6,091 bases of DNA, from NCBI GenBank assembly GCA_031254955.1, contig JAIRTK010000127.1, positions 1 through 6,091 on the forward strand, given 5' to 3'. Position 1 is the first letter of the stretch. Each line of letters begins with the position of its first letter. Source of the DNA: Opitutaceae bacterium (GTDB taxonomy: Bacteria; Verrucomicrobiota; Verrucomicrobiia; Opitutales; Opitutaceae). Below the pieces are notes generated by a model. That model saw only the letters and a list, made by a program, of their open reading frames with translations. It did not search any database and was not told the origin of the DNA. Shown one piece after another: positions 1 to 5,597 of the stretch. Both the position numbers and the translations under genes were made by a program.

Positions 1-2
1 GC

Positions 3-67
3 GCAGGTTTCCCAACCTGCCCGACGGCGCTCCGCGCCGCCCAAGCCAAGCAGACTTGGAAGTCTGC
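3..67. repeat. Cluster of three short perfect hairpins (REP-like modules)
   Basis: Three self-complementary words lie close together. Positions 3-9 (GCAGGTT) pair with 14-20 around loop TCCC. Positions 25-30 (CGGCGC) pair with 34-39 around loop TCC. Positions 50-57 (GCAGACTT) pair with 60-67 around GG. No reading frame here resembles a protein. Such extragenic palindromes are usually dispersed, multi-copy elements; the middle one recurs at 141-156 and 5391-5409 in this window. The cluster touches the left edge, so it may extend further. None is followed by a T-run, so these do not look like simple intrinsic terminators. Confidence 0.7.
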
Positions 68-139
68 GCTACGTCAGAGGCGGCGCGTCCCATCAGTGAT
101 TAATTAGCCCTTGGCCGAATGAGATGGAGCGGTTTGGCG

Positions 140-159
140 GGACGGCCTCCGCGCCGTCC
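140..159. repeat. Hairpin related to the 23-41 module
   Basis: GGACGGC at 140-146 pairs perfectly with GCCGTCC at 153-159 around a six-base loop. The segment 141-156 equals 23-39 apart from one missing G, so it is a second copy of the same dispersed palindrome. It lies in a gene-free stretch. Confidence 0.6.
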
Positions 160-230
160 GCTTTTCACCCGTGACGGACGGCACGGTGGTCGTCCAGCCA
201 AACGGACAGGCACCGCTCAAGTCTTGGGGC

Positions 231-302
231 GACCCAATCCTCCATTGGGTTGACCCAATCCCCCATTGGGTTGACCCAATCCCCCATTGGGTTGACCCAA
301 TC
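231..302. repeat. 21-bp tandem repeat, 3.4 copies, with nested inverted repeats
   Basis: Units lie at 231-251, 252-272 and 273-293, with a partial copy at 294-302. Units 2 and 3 are identical and unit 1 differs by one base (T for C at 241). Each unit contains CCCAAT, five pyrimidines, then ATTGGG. Across unit junctions ATTGGGT and ACCCAAT also pair around TG, so two alternative hairpin registers exist. A 21-bp period is two helical turns and seven codons, which is why frames stay open through it on both strands. Those frames have no recognisable protein features and I do not call them genes. Function is unknown; either protein-binding sites in phase or a neutral minisatellite would fit. Confidence 0.9.
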
Positions 303-311
303 GTAAAAATC

Positions 312-518
312 TCGCGTCTTTTCGCGCTTTTCGCGGTTAACGTATTTGAAAAGCGAGGCGTATGGGGAAACCGGGCCGCCCCTCCGCATTTTCCGCCCAT
401 CAGCGTTTTCCACCCCTCCGCATTTCCGCGTTTCCGCACTTCCGTGCTTCCGTGATTTCTTTTTCCAGATACTGATTATCCATCTATTCCGCCCATCTAT
501 CCCGCCCATTTATCCATG
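312..518. repeat. Run of short-period tandem arrays (about 10, 8 and 13 bp)
   Basis: Three arrays follow one another. Positions 312-336 repeat TCGCG plus a T-rich tail with a 9-10 bp period. Positions 418-457 hold five 8-bp units of the form CCGYRNTT. Positions 480-518 hold 13-bp units (480-492 and 493-505 differ by one base, then a degenerate third). In addition, CCCCTCCGCATTT occurs at 379-391 and again at 413-425. The minus-strand translation of the first part (TAKSAKRREIF) resembles a junk peptide motif frequent in mis-annotated spacers of related bacteria; this comparison is from memory. No gene is supported here. Confidence 0.75.
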
Positions 519-551
519 AACCTCGTCATTGACGTGCAGGGAATTGCGAAG

Positions 552-622
552 GGATTTTGATAGGAGACGGATTTTGATAGGGGACAGTCTGGATTTTCGA
601 TGCTGTCTGGATTTTCGATGCT
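552..622. repeat. Two adjacent tandem duplications (17 bp and 18 bp)
   Basis: GGATTTTGATAGGAGAC at 552-568 is repeated at 569-585 with one change (A to G). It is followed by GTCTGGATTTTCGATGCT at 587-604, repeated exactly at 605-622. Both units share a GGATTTT core. The second pair is also an inverted counterpart of the heptamer array at 687-728 (14 bp perfect: 592-605 against 711-724). In a transcript reading out of the GH43 gene, the two would form a long hairpin just past the stop codon. It could act as a 3' end structure, but it lacks the compact stem plus U-run of a standard terminator. Confidence 0.8.
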
Positions 623-686
623 CGCTACTTGCTTTTCGATTGGACGCTACCGCGCCGTTTGGCCTGCCGGTGCGAAAGCTCCATCA

Positions 687-728
687 ATCGAAAATCGAGC
701 ATCCAGCATCCAGCATCGAAAATCGAAA
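687..728. repeat. Heptamer tandem array, six units in perfect register
   Basis: Six 7-bp units run without interruption: ATCGAAA, ATCGAGC, ATCCAGC, ATCCAGC, ATCGAAA, ATCGAAA. The array starts 9 bp past the GH43 stop codon. Translations such as IEHPASSIENRK match a well-known kind of spurious peptide from dispersed repeats in Verrucomicrobiota and Planctomycetota (from memory, not searched). It is non-coding and probably belongs to a genome-wide repeat family. Confidence 0.8.
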
Positions 729-737
729 AAATCCATT

Positions 738-2357
738 TCATGCGGTGACGGTGAACTGGCGGAAGGCGGCGGAGTCTCCGGGCCGGGAATCCGGCGGGGC
801 CGAGGCGAAGAGGCCGACCTTGGCGCCGACCCAGCGGCTCGATGCGGCCTGAAACACGCCGCCGATGGGCATGAAGGTTTTGCCATCGTCGCTGCGGCTG
901 AAGCGGCATTCGGCGCGCGGGGTGACGGTGACGCGCAGCAACACCTCCGCCGGCGCGTCGGCCCCGGCGGAGGCCGCGATGCGCTCCCGCGCCGCCGCCT
1001 CGTGGGCGTCGTGACAGGTGACCAGGAGCAGCCGGAGCACGCCGTCCTCGCGGCGAAGCCCGAGCCACGCGTAGTTGTAGCCGAAGACCATGAGGCCGGC
1101 TGCGGCGCCTTCGCCCGAGGGCGCGAAGCGCATCGCGACGGTGGCGGTGAACGCGGGGGCCGGGAATTTCTGCAAAAGCAGGTTCGGACTCAGCCAGTGG
1201 GAATGCGGCGCGGGAGCCGGCACGCAGGCGAGGTGCAGGGTGTGCGCGGCGGTGTCGATGCGCGCCCAGGTTTCGCGCGGGTTGGCCTGCCATTGCCATT
1301 GGCGCCCGAGCCGGGCCGACGAAAAATCGTCCGAGGTGGCTGGCTCGGTCGCGCCCGCGCCCGTGTTCGCGGAGGAGGCGGACGCGCGCGGCATGGCATG
1401 GCGGAGCACGGGACGCCCCGACGCGTCCCCTTCGGCGGCGGACCCGGCGGCGGTGCCCATGCGCGGCCAGTCGTCCGCGCCCCAAGTCATCGGTTGAAGG
1501 TGCACGACGCGTCCCATCGCGGGGATTTCCTGGAAATGGAGAAACCAGTGCTCGCCCAATGGCGTGTCCACCCAGGCTCCTTGATGGGGGCCGTTGACAT
1601 GAGTGTCGCCGCGTTCGAGCGTGATGCGGTTTTCGTAGGGGCCGCCGATGTCGCGGGAACGGAACACCGCCTGATAGCCGGTGCCAACGCCGCCGGCGGG
1701 CGCGAAGATGTAATACCAGCCGTTGCGTTTGTAGCATTTCGGCCCCTCGATGGTGTTCCAGCCGGGCATGGCGTTGCCGTCTAGGATCACCCGGCCCTCG
1801 TCGGCGACGGAGAGAGCGTCGGCGGCGAGCCGGTGAAGCGTGATGATGTTGCAAATGCCGGAGCGGCTTTTGGCCCAGCCATGCACGAGCCAGACCCGGC
1901 CGTCGTCGTCCCAGAGCGGGCACGGGTCGATGAGGCCCTTGCCGCCTTTGACGAGCACCGGGGCGCTCCACTCGCCGCGCGGGTCGCGCGCGGTGATGGC
2001 GTAGATGCCGAAATCCGGGTCGGGATAATAAATCCAGAACAGGCCCGCGTGGCGGCGGAGCGCGGGCGCCCACACGCCATGACCGTGGCGGACGCCGGCG
2101 TAGTGTTCGCGCGGGACGAGCGCGGGCAGGGCGTGGTTGACGAGCGTCCAGTTGACGAGGTCGCGCGAGTGCAGGACGGGCAGGCCGGGGACGTGGCAGA
2201 AACTCGACGAGGTCAGCCAGTAATCGTCGCCGACGCGGATGGCGTCGGGGTCGGAATAATCCGCGTTGAGCACCGGGTTTTTATACGTGCCGTCGCCGAG
2301 GTCGGGGCGCCACGCGGGCCGGGGGGTTGGGGAGGGAAATGCGGCGGCTGAGTGCAT
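738..2357 (-). CDS. GH43 family glycoside hydrolase (beta-xylosidase / alpha-L-arabinofuranosidase type)
   Basis: 539 residues. The N-terminal five-bladed beta-propeller domain (about 25-300) carries the GH43 signatures: KNPVLNADYSDPDAI at 26-40, the SSFCHVPGLPVLHSRDLVNW segment (51-70), GLIDPCPLWDDDG (141-153) and NTIEGPKCYK (201-210). By family knowledge these give the general base Asp36, the pKa-modulating Asp144 and the general acid Glu204, all present. An Ala/Gly/Ser-rich linker (about 301-341) leads to a C-terminal beta-sandwich (about 342-539) of the kind that closes the active site in GH43 xylosidases. Such enzymes release xylose or arabinose from short hemicellulose fragments by inversion. 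There is no signal peptide or lipobox, so it is probably cytoplasmic. The start is the only ATG before the conserved core; the first 24 residues are Pro-rich and not conserved. It lies 9 bp after the transporter stop codon, has no Shine-Dalgarno sequence, and is probably translationally coupled. The exact substrate (xylose versus arabinose) cannot be read from sequence alone. Confidence 0.93.
   Translation of the reverse strand: MHSAAAFPSPTPRPAWRPDLGDGTYKNPVLNADYSDPDAIRVGDDYWLTSSSFCHVPGLPVLHSRDLVNWTLVNHALPALVPREHYAGVRHGHGVWAPALRRHAGLFWIYYPDPDFGIYAITARDPRGEWSAPVLVKGGKGLIDPCPLWDDDGRVWLVHGWAKSRSGICNIITLHRLAADALSVADEGRVILDGNAMPGWNTIEGPKCYKRNGWYYIFAPAGGVGTGYQAVFRSRDIGGPYENRITLERGDTHVNGPHQGAWVDTPLGEHWFLHFQEIPAMGRVVHLQPMTWGADDWPRMGTAAGSAAEGDASGRPVLRHAMPRASASSANTGAGATEPATSDDFSSARLGRQWQWQANPRETWARIDTAAHTLHLACVPAPAPHSHWLSPNLLLQKFPAPAFTATVAMRFAPSGEGAAAGLMVFGYNYAWLGLRREDGVLRLLLVTCHDAHEAAARERIAASAGADAPAEVLLRVTVTPRAECRFSRSDDGKTFMPIGGVFQAASSRWVGAKVGLFASAPPDSRPGDSAAFRQFTVTA
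2316..2336 (+). other. Putative G-quadruplex motif in the first codons of the GH43 gene
   Basis: The plus strand has four G-runs (3, 6, 4 and 3 Gs) separated by loops CC, TT and A, which is a canonical G4 pattern with very short loops. The gene is read from the other strand, so the motif lies on the DNA template strand (21-41 bases past the ATG) and the mRNA is C-rich here. The encoded stretch is the Pro-rich, non-conserved N-terminus. Folding is predicted, not shown. Confidence 0.55.
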
Positions 2358-2366
2358 AGGTGGAAA

Positions 2367-3839
2367 TCATCGGCCCGGGCCGGTCTTGCGGAACGGTCTC
2401 CAGCCGTCGCCGAGCACGGCGGACGGCGTGATGGCGTCCGCCTCCGGTGCCTGCGGAATGCGCGGGACGAGGAGATGGATGGCGATGAGCGAGAACACAT
2501 ACATCAGCGAGGCCCACGCGAAAACCAGCACGTAGCTGCCCGTTTCCTGCAAAATCCATCCGGTCGCCTTGGACACAACTCCGCCGGTGAAATACGTGAC
2601 GAATCCGCCGAAGCCGACCACGGTGCTGACGGCTCTTTTCGGCAGGCAATCCGAGACAAAACTGAAAAGGTTGGCCGACCATCCCTGATGGGCCGAGCCT
2701 GCGATGCCGACGATCAGGACGGTGAGCCAGACGGCGGGCACGTAAGGCGCGAGAAACACCGGCACGACCGCGAGCGCGCAGACGAGCAGCGAGACTTTGC
2801 GGGCCGCGTTTATGCTCCAACCGCGATCCATGAACTTGCCCGCCAGCCAGCCGAACAACACGCCGCCGACGGCTGCGACCGCATAAAAAATCCCCGTCCA
2901 CACGCCCGTCGCCTGAAGCGCGAGCTGATAACGTTTGTAGAGAAAATCGGGCAGGAAAAATTGATAAAACCCCCACACCGGCCCGGCCAGGATGCCGGCG
3001 ATGATATAGGCCCAGACCGCGCGATAACCAAGCAGCACGCGCCAGCGCACCGGCTCCTTTTTCGTCCCGGACGCGGGCCGCGCGGCGGGTTGCCCGCCCA
3101 AGATATAGGCGCGCTCGGCGGCGGAGACGCGACAGCTCTTTTCAGGCGATTCGTAGAGAAACCACCAAGCGGCGAGCCACACGAAACCGAGCGCGCCGGT
3201 GATATAAAAGGTGGATTCCCAGCCCACATGCCTGAGCAGCCAGGGCACGCCGACCGGGCAAAGGACGGCCCCCACATTGGTGCCGGCGTTGAACAACCCC
3301 GTGGCCAGCGCGCGCTCCTTTTGCGGAAACCATTCGGCCACGGCCTTGATGGCGCCGGGGAAATTCCCGCCCTCGGCAAGCCCCAGCGCGATGCGGGCCA
3401 TCATGAAGCCGAGCGCGGTGGAGGGCAGCGCGAGCGTGGCCCAGAAGAAGCCTTTTTGCGCGAAGGAAAACCACGGGCAGGCCATGCTGAAACGCGCCTC
3501 GACCGGAATGAGGCCGCAAAGGCCGTGCGCCATGGCCGCGAGGCTCCAGCAAAACACAAAACCCGGCAACCCGCGGCGCACGCCGAAACGCTCGATCAAG
3601 CGCCCCCCGATGAGATAGCCGAACGCGTAGGCGAAACTGAACGCGGCGGCGATGGTGCCATAGTCATTTTCGCTCCAGCCGAGCGCCTCGCTGAGCGGCA
3701 TTTTCAGGATGCCGATGATATTCCGGTCGATGTAATTCAACGCGACCGAGAAAAAAAGCAGCGCGCAGATGACCCAGCGAAAATGACCGCCGGCGCGGTG
3801 GCCTGGCGAAGAGGGACGGACGGCGTCGGAAGAGGGCAT
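2367..3839 (-). CDS. MFS transporter, ExuT-like anion:cation symporter family (putative hexuronate/sugar-acid uptake)
   Basis: 490 residues with about 12 hydrophobic segments (roughly 21-45, 60-80, 92-112, 138-160, 180-203, 209-229, then a cytoplasmic loop, 273-295, 311-335, 348-368, 369-392, 405-430, 435-458). Family marks include NYIDRNIIG at 35-43, an MFS motif-A-like GGRLIERFGVRRG at 78-90, and GLAEGGNFPGAIKAVAEWFP at 153-172, a hallmark of the ExuT/anion:cation symporter group. Proteins of this group import hexuronates (glucuronate, galacturonate) or related acids using the proton gradient across the inner membrane. A segment of about 25-30 residues between helices 3 and 4 (108-137) is longer than in the enterobacterial proteins I recall. 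It is the first gene of a probable two-gene operon with the GH43 enzyme, so uptake of glucuronoxylan-derived material is a reasonable inference. The start ATG has no Shine-Dalgarno sequence; no other methionine precedes helix 1. Substrate is not proven. Confidence 0.92.
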   Translation of the reverse strand: MPSSDAVRPSSPGHRAGGHFRWVICALLFFSVALNYIDRNIIGILKMPLSEALGWSENDYGTIAAAFSFAYAFGYLIGGRLIERFGVRRGLPGFVFCWSLAAMAHGLCGLIPVEARFSMACPWFSFAQKGFFWATLALPSTALGFMMARIALGLAEGGNFPGAIKAVAEWFPQKERALATGLFNAGTNVGAVLCPVGVPWLLRHVGWESTFYITGALGFVWLAAWWFLYESPEKSCRVSAAERAYILGGQPAARPASGTKKEPVRWRVLLGYRAVWAYIIAGILAGPVWGFYQFFLPDFLYKRYQLALQATGVWTGIFYAVAAVGGVLFGWLAGKFMDRGWSINAARKVSLLVCALAVVPVFLAPYVPAVWLTVLIVGIAGSAHQGWSANLFSFVSDCLPKRAVSTVVGFGGFVTYFTGGVVSKATGWILQETGSYVLVFAWASLMYVFSLIAIHLLVPRIPQAPEADAITPSAVLGDGWRPFRKTGPGR

Positions 3840-4085
3840 GGGAACGGATGGCGGGGAAAAAGATTAACGCTTCGCGGAAGAAACAGGATGATGGAAAAAA
3901 AGGACAGTCCGTGAAACAAGACGGAAAGGCGAGTCCGGCGATTGCGCCCCGACGCGGACGCTCCAGGCAACAGACGCCCCGCGCGCCGCCGCCCGTCCGC
4001 CCACCCCCACACACACCATGCCGCCTCCCGACAATTTCGCTGGCGCGCGCGCCATTTCCTGTTTTGCTCTAAACCCCTTTCGCCC
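3840..4085. promoter_or_regulatory. Divergent intergenic region between the transporter operon and lysC
   Basis: This 246-bp spacer must hold the promoters of two divergent units, unless the operon starts elsewhere. I see no convincing -35/-10 pair for either direction. The best forward candidate is an extended -10-like TGCTCTAAA at 4065-4073, 12 bp before the lysC ATG, but it has no matching -35 and would leave almost no leader. A 14-bp perfect palindrome lies at 4041-4054. A C-rich, A/C-alternating run is found at about 3996-4017. No riboswitch fold (for example a lysine riboswitch) is recognisable. An ORF extending lysC upstream through this region encodes a non-conserved Arg/Pro/His-rich stretch and is rejected. 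Confidence 0.4.
4041..4054. promoter_or_regulatory. 14-bp perfect palindrome upstream of lysC
   Basis: TGGCGCGCGCGCCA reads identically on both strands and ends 31 bp before the lysC start codon. Its symmetry and position suit a dimeric regulator site, and its alternating GC core could adopt Z-DNA. In such GC-rich DNA chance is also a real possibility, so the regulatory role is inference only. Confidence 0.3.
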
Positions 4086-5297
4086 ATGGCACGCATTGTC
4101 CAAAAATACGGCGGCACCTCTGTCGGTGACGCTGACCGCATCAAAAAAGTCGCCGAACGCATCAAAGCCACCCGCGACGACGGCCACCAAGTCGTCGTGG
4201 TCGTCTCCGCCCGCGCCGGCGTGACCAACGAACTCATCGCCCGCGCCAAAGCGGTGTGCGAAACCCCCAGCGAACGCGAACTGGACATGCTCCTCGCCAT
4301 CGGCGAACAGGAAACCATCGCCCTCACCGCGATGGCCCTCCACGGCCTCGGCGTGGACGCGGTCAGCTACACCGGCGCGCAAGCCGGCATCCTCACCGAC
4401 ACCCGGCACACCCGCGCCAAAATCCGCACCATCGACCCGAAACGCATCGAAGCCTCCCTCAACGCAGGCAAAACCGTCATCGTCGCCGGCTTTCAAGGCA
4501 ACAACGCCGACGGCCAAGTCACCACCCTCGGACGCGGCGGCTCCGACCTCACCGCCATCGCCCTCGCCGCCCCCCTCAAAGCCGACAAATGCGAAATCTA
4601 CACCGACGTGGACGGCGTGTACACCGCCGACCCGCGCATCGTGAAAACCGCCCGCAAAATCGCGGAAATCTCCTACGACGAAATGCTCGAACTCGCCTCC
4701 TCCGGCTCCAAAGTCATGCAAAGCCGCTCGGTCGAATTCGCGAAAAAATTTGGCGTCATCTTCGAAGTCCGCTCCTCCTTCAACCATAACCCCGGAACCA
4801 TCGTGAAAGAAGAAATCTCCTCCATGGAACAAGTTGTCGTGCGCGGCGTGGCCGTGGACAAAGACCAGGCCAAGGTCCTCGTGAGCAACATCCCCGACAA
4901 ACCCGGCTCAGCCGCGAAAGTCTTCAACGCCCTGGCCGACGCCGCGATCATCGTGGACATGATCGTGCAAAACGTGGGCCGCAACGGCATCGCCAACCTC
5001 ACCTTCACCGTGCCGCGCGGCGACTCGAAGAAAGCGCAGCGGACCCTGGAACCCGTGCTCGCGGAACTCGGCGGCGGGCAAGTGGCCTTTCAGGAAAACG
5101 TGGCCAAGCTCTCCGTGGTCGGCGTGGGCATGAAGACGCACAGCGGCGTGGCCGCCCTGCTCTTCCAGACGCTGGCCGACGCCGGCATCAACATCGACAT
5201 GATCAGCACCTCCGAGATCAAAATCTCGATCATCCTCGACCAAACCCGAGCCGACGAAGCCGCCCGCCTCGCGCACACCGCCTTCAACCTCGACTAG
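4086..5297 (+). CDS. lysC: Aspartate kinase (aspartokinase, class II, two C-terminal ACT domains)
   Basis: 403 residues, the usual length of monofunctional class II aspartokinases. It phosphorylates L-aspartate with ATP, the first committed step towards lysine, diaminopimelate, threonine and methionine, in the cytoplasm. The kinase domain spans about 1-240: KYGGTSVG (7-14) is the substrate/phosphate-binding signature, GEQETIAL (73-80) and TTLGRGGSDLTAIALA (146-161) form the aspartate and catalytic region, and IYTDVDGVYTADPRI (171-185) is the nucleotide-binding segment. Two ACT domains follow (about 260-335 with IPDKPGSAAKVFNALADA, and about 340-403 with HSGVAALLFQTLADAGINID and ISTSEIKIS), so allosteric control by lysine and/or threonine is expected from the family. 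The start at 4086 is chosen because conservation begins exactly at MARIVQKYGGTS; an ATG at 3942 would add a non-conserved basic extension. There is no Shine-Dalgarno sequence. An internal ATG at 4824 (Met247, MEQVVVRGVAVDKD) sits where the separate beta subunit starts in Corynebacterium and Bacillus enzymes. No other amino-acid biosynthesis gene is adjacent in the window. Confidence 0.97.
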   Translation: MARIVQKYGGTSVGDADRIKKVAERIKATRDDGHQVVVVVSARAGVTNELIARAKAVCETPSERELDMLLAIGEQETIALTAMALHGLGVDAVSYTGAQAGILTDTRHTRAKIRTIDPKRIEASLNAGKTVIVAGFQGNNADGQVTTLGRGGSDLTAIALAAPLKADKCEIYTDVDGVYTADPRIVKTARKIAEISYDEMLELASSGSKVMQSRSVEFAKKFGVIFEVRSSFNHNPGTIVKEEISSMEQVVVRGVAVDKDQAKVLVSNIPDKPGSAAKVFNALADAAIIVDMIVQNVGRNGIANLTFTVPRGDSKKAQRTLEPVLAELGGGQVAFQENVAKLSVVGVGMKTHSGVAALLFQTLADAGINIDMISTSEIKISIILDQTRADEAARLAHTAFNLD

Positions 5298-5336
5298 TTC
5301 GCCCAACCGAGATTGCCGCGAGACAAGCCGGCCCGT

Positions 5337-5561
5337 GCGCCACAGGCGCCCCCGTCCCGCAGGCTTGCGGGCACGGGCGACCCGCCCGTGGACGGTGCTC
5401 CGCGCCGCCAACCTCCGACGCGAGCTTCCGCTGGACACATGGACGAGGACGCCCATGCCACATGATACTCGGGGAGCACACGCGTCCCGCGTGCGAGTTT
5501 TGGCGTCCCGCCAAAACCTGTTGCCCGGCGAGACGCCGGGCAAGGCACGCGAGACGCGTGC
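5337..5561. repeat. Run of modular palindromes with a common GCG-NNN-CGC tip
   Basis: At least eight hairpins follow the lysC stop codon. 5337-5349: arm GCGCC, loop ACA. 5356-5371: arm CCCGCA, loop GGCT, extendable outward through 5351-5377 with one bulge. 5372-5390: arm CACGGGCG, loop ACC. 5393-5407: arm CGGTGC, loop TCC, one G-T pair. 5438-5457: an imperfect hairpin with arm CATGG. 5479-5493: arm CACGCG, loop TCC. 5497-5517: arm GTTTTGGCG, loop TCC. 5521-5543: arm TTGCCCGGCG, loop AGA. 5545-5561: arm GCACGCG, loop AGA. Five of them have different stems but all end in GCG-NNN-CGC. ORFs crossing the run are only stop-free repeat sequence. Such units fit dispersed extragenic palindromes; no transposase is present nearby. 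Confidence 0.8.
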
Positions 5562-5597
5562 GCTCTCCGGACGCGACAGATTAAACGAAAAAAGCTC

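Noticed and set aside
171..455. Plus-strand frame of 94 residues across the 21-bp repeats (HWVDPIP repeats), and overlapping minus-strand frames
   Set aside because: The 21-bp period has no stops in several frames on both strands. The peptides have no domain, no ribosome site and are built from repeats, so this is repeat sequence read as protein.
231..728. CRISPR array
   Set aside because: Repeats are directly adjacent with no unique spacers of constant length, and no cas genes are present.
600..2073. Long frames overlapping the GH43 gene on the plus strand (600-1784) and in another minus frame (625-2073)
   Set aside because: They are Arg/Ala/Gly-rich shadows caused by GC-rich codons. The GH43 frame carries all catalytic motifs, so these are not genes.
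2281..2370. ATGA overlap at the transporter stop codon that could start a different frame (MISTYAL..., 29 residues)
   Set aside because: The ATG at 2370 is out of frame with the GH43 gene and its frame ends after 29 residues without conserved features. The in-frame ATG at 2357 is preferred.
2352..3914. 520-residue plus-strand frame opposite the transporter gene
   Set aside because: Its composition is charged and low in hydrophobic residues with no motif, while the opposite strand encodes a clear 12-helix transporter.
3942..4085. 48-codon upstream extension of lysC from ATG 3942
   Set aside because: The extension is Arg/Pro/His-rich and not aspartokinase-like. Family conservation starts at MARIVQKYGG encoded from 4086.
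3840..4085. Lysine riboswitch upstream of lysC
   Set aside because: The leader is too short and shows none of the conserved purine-rich junction segments of that riboswitch.
3864..4832. 322-residue minus-strand frame opposite lysC, rich in Gly/Asp/Phe/Val
   Set aside because: It is the antisense shadow of the conserved aspartokinase frame with its typical composition bias.
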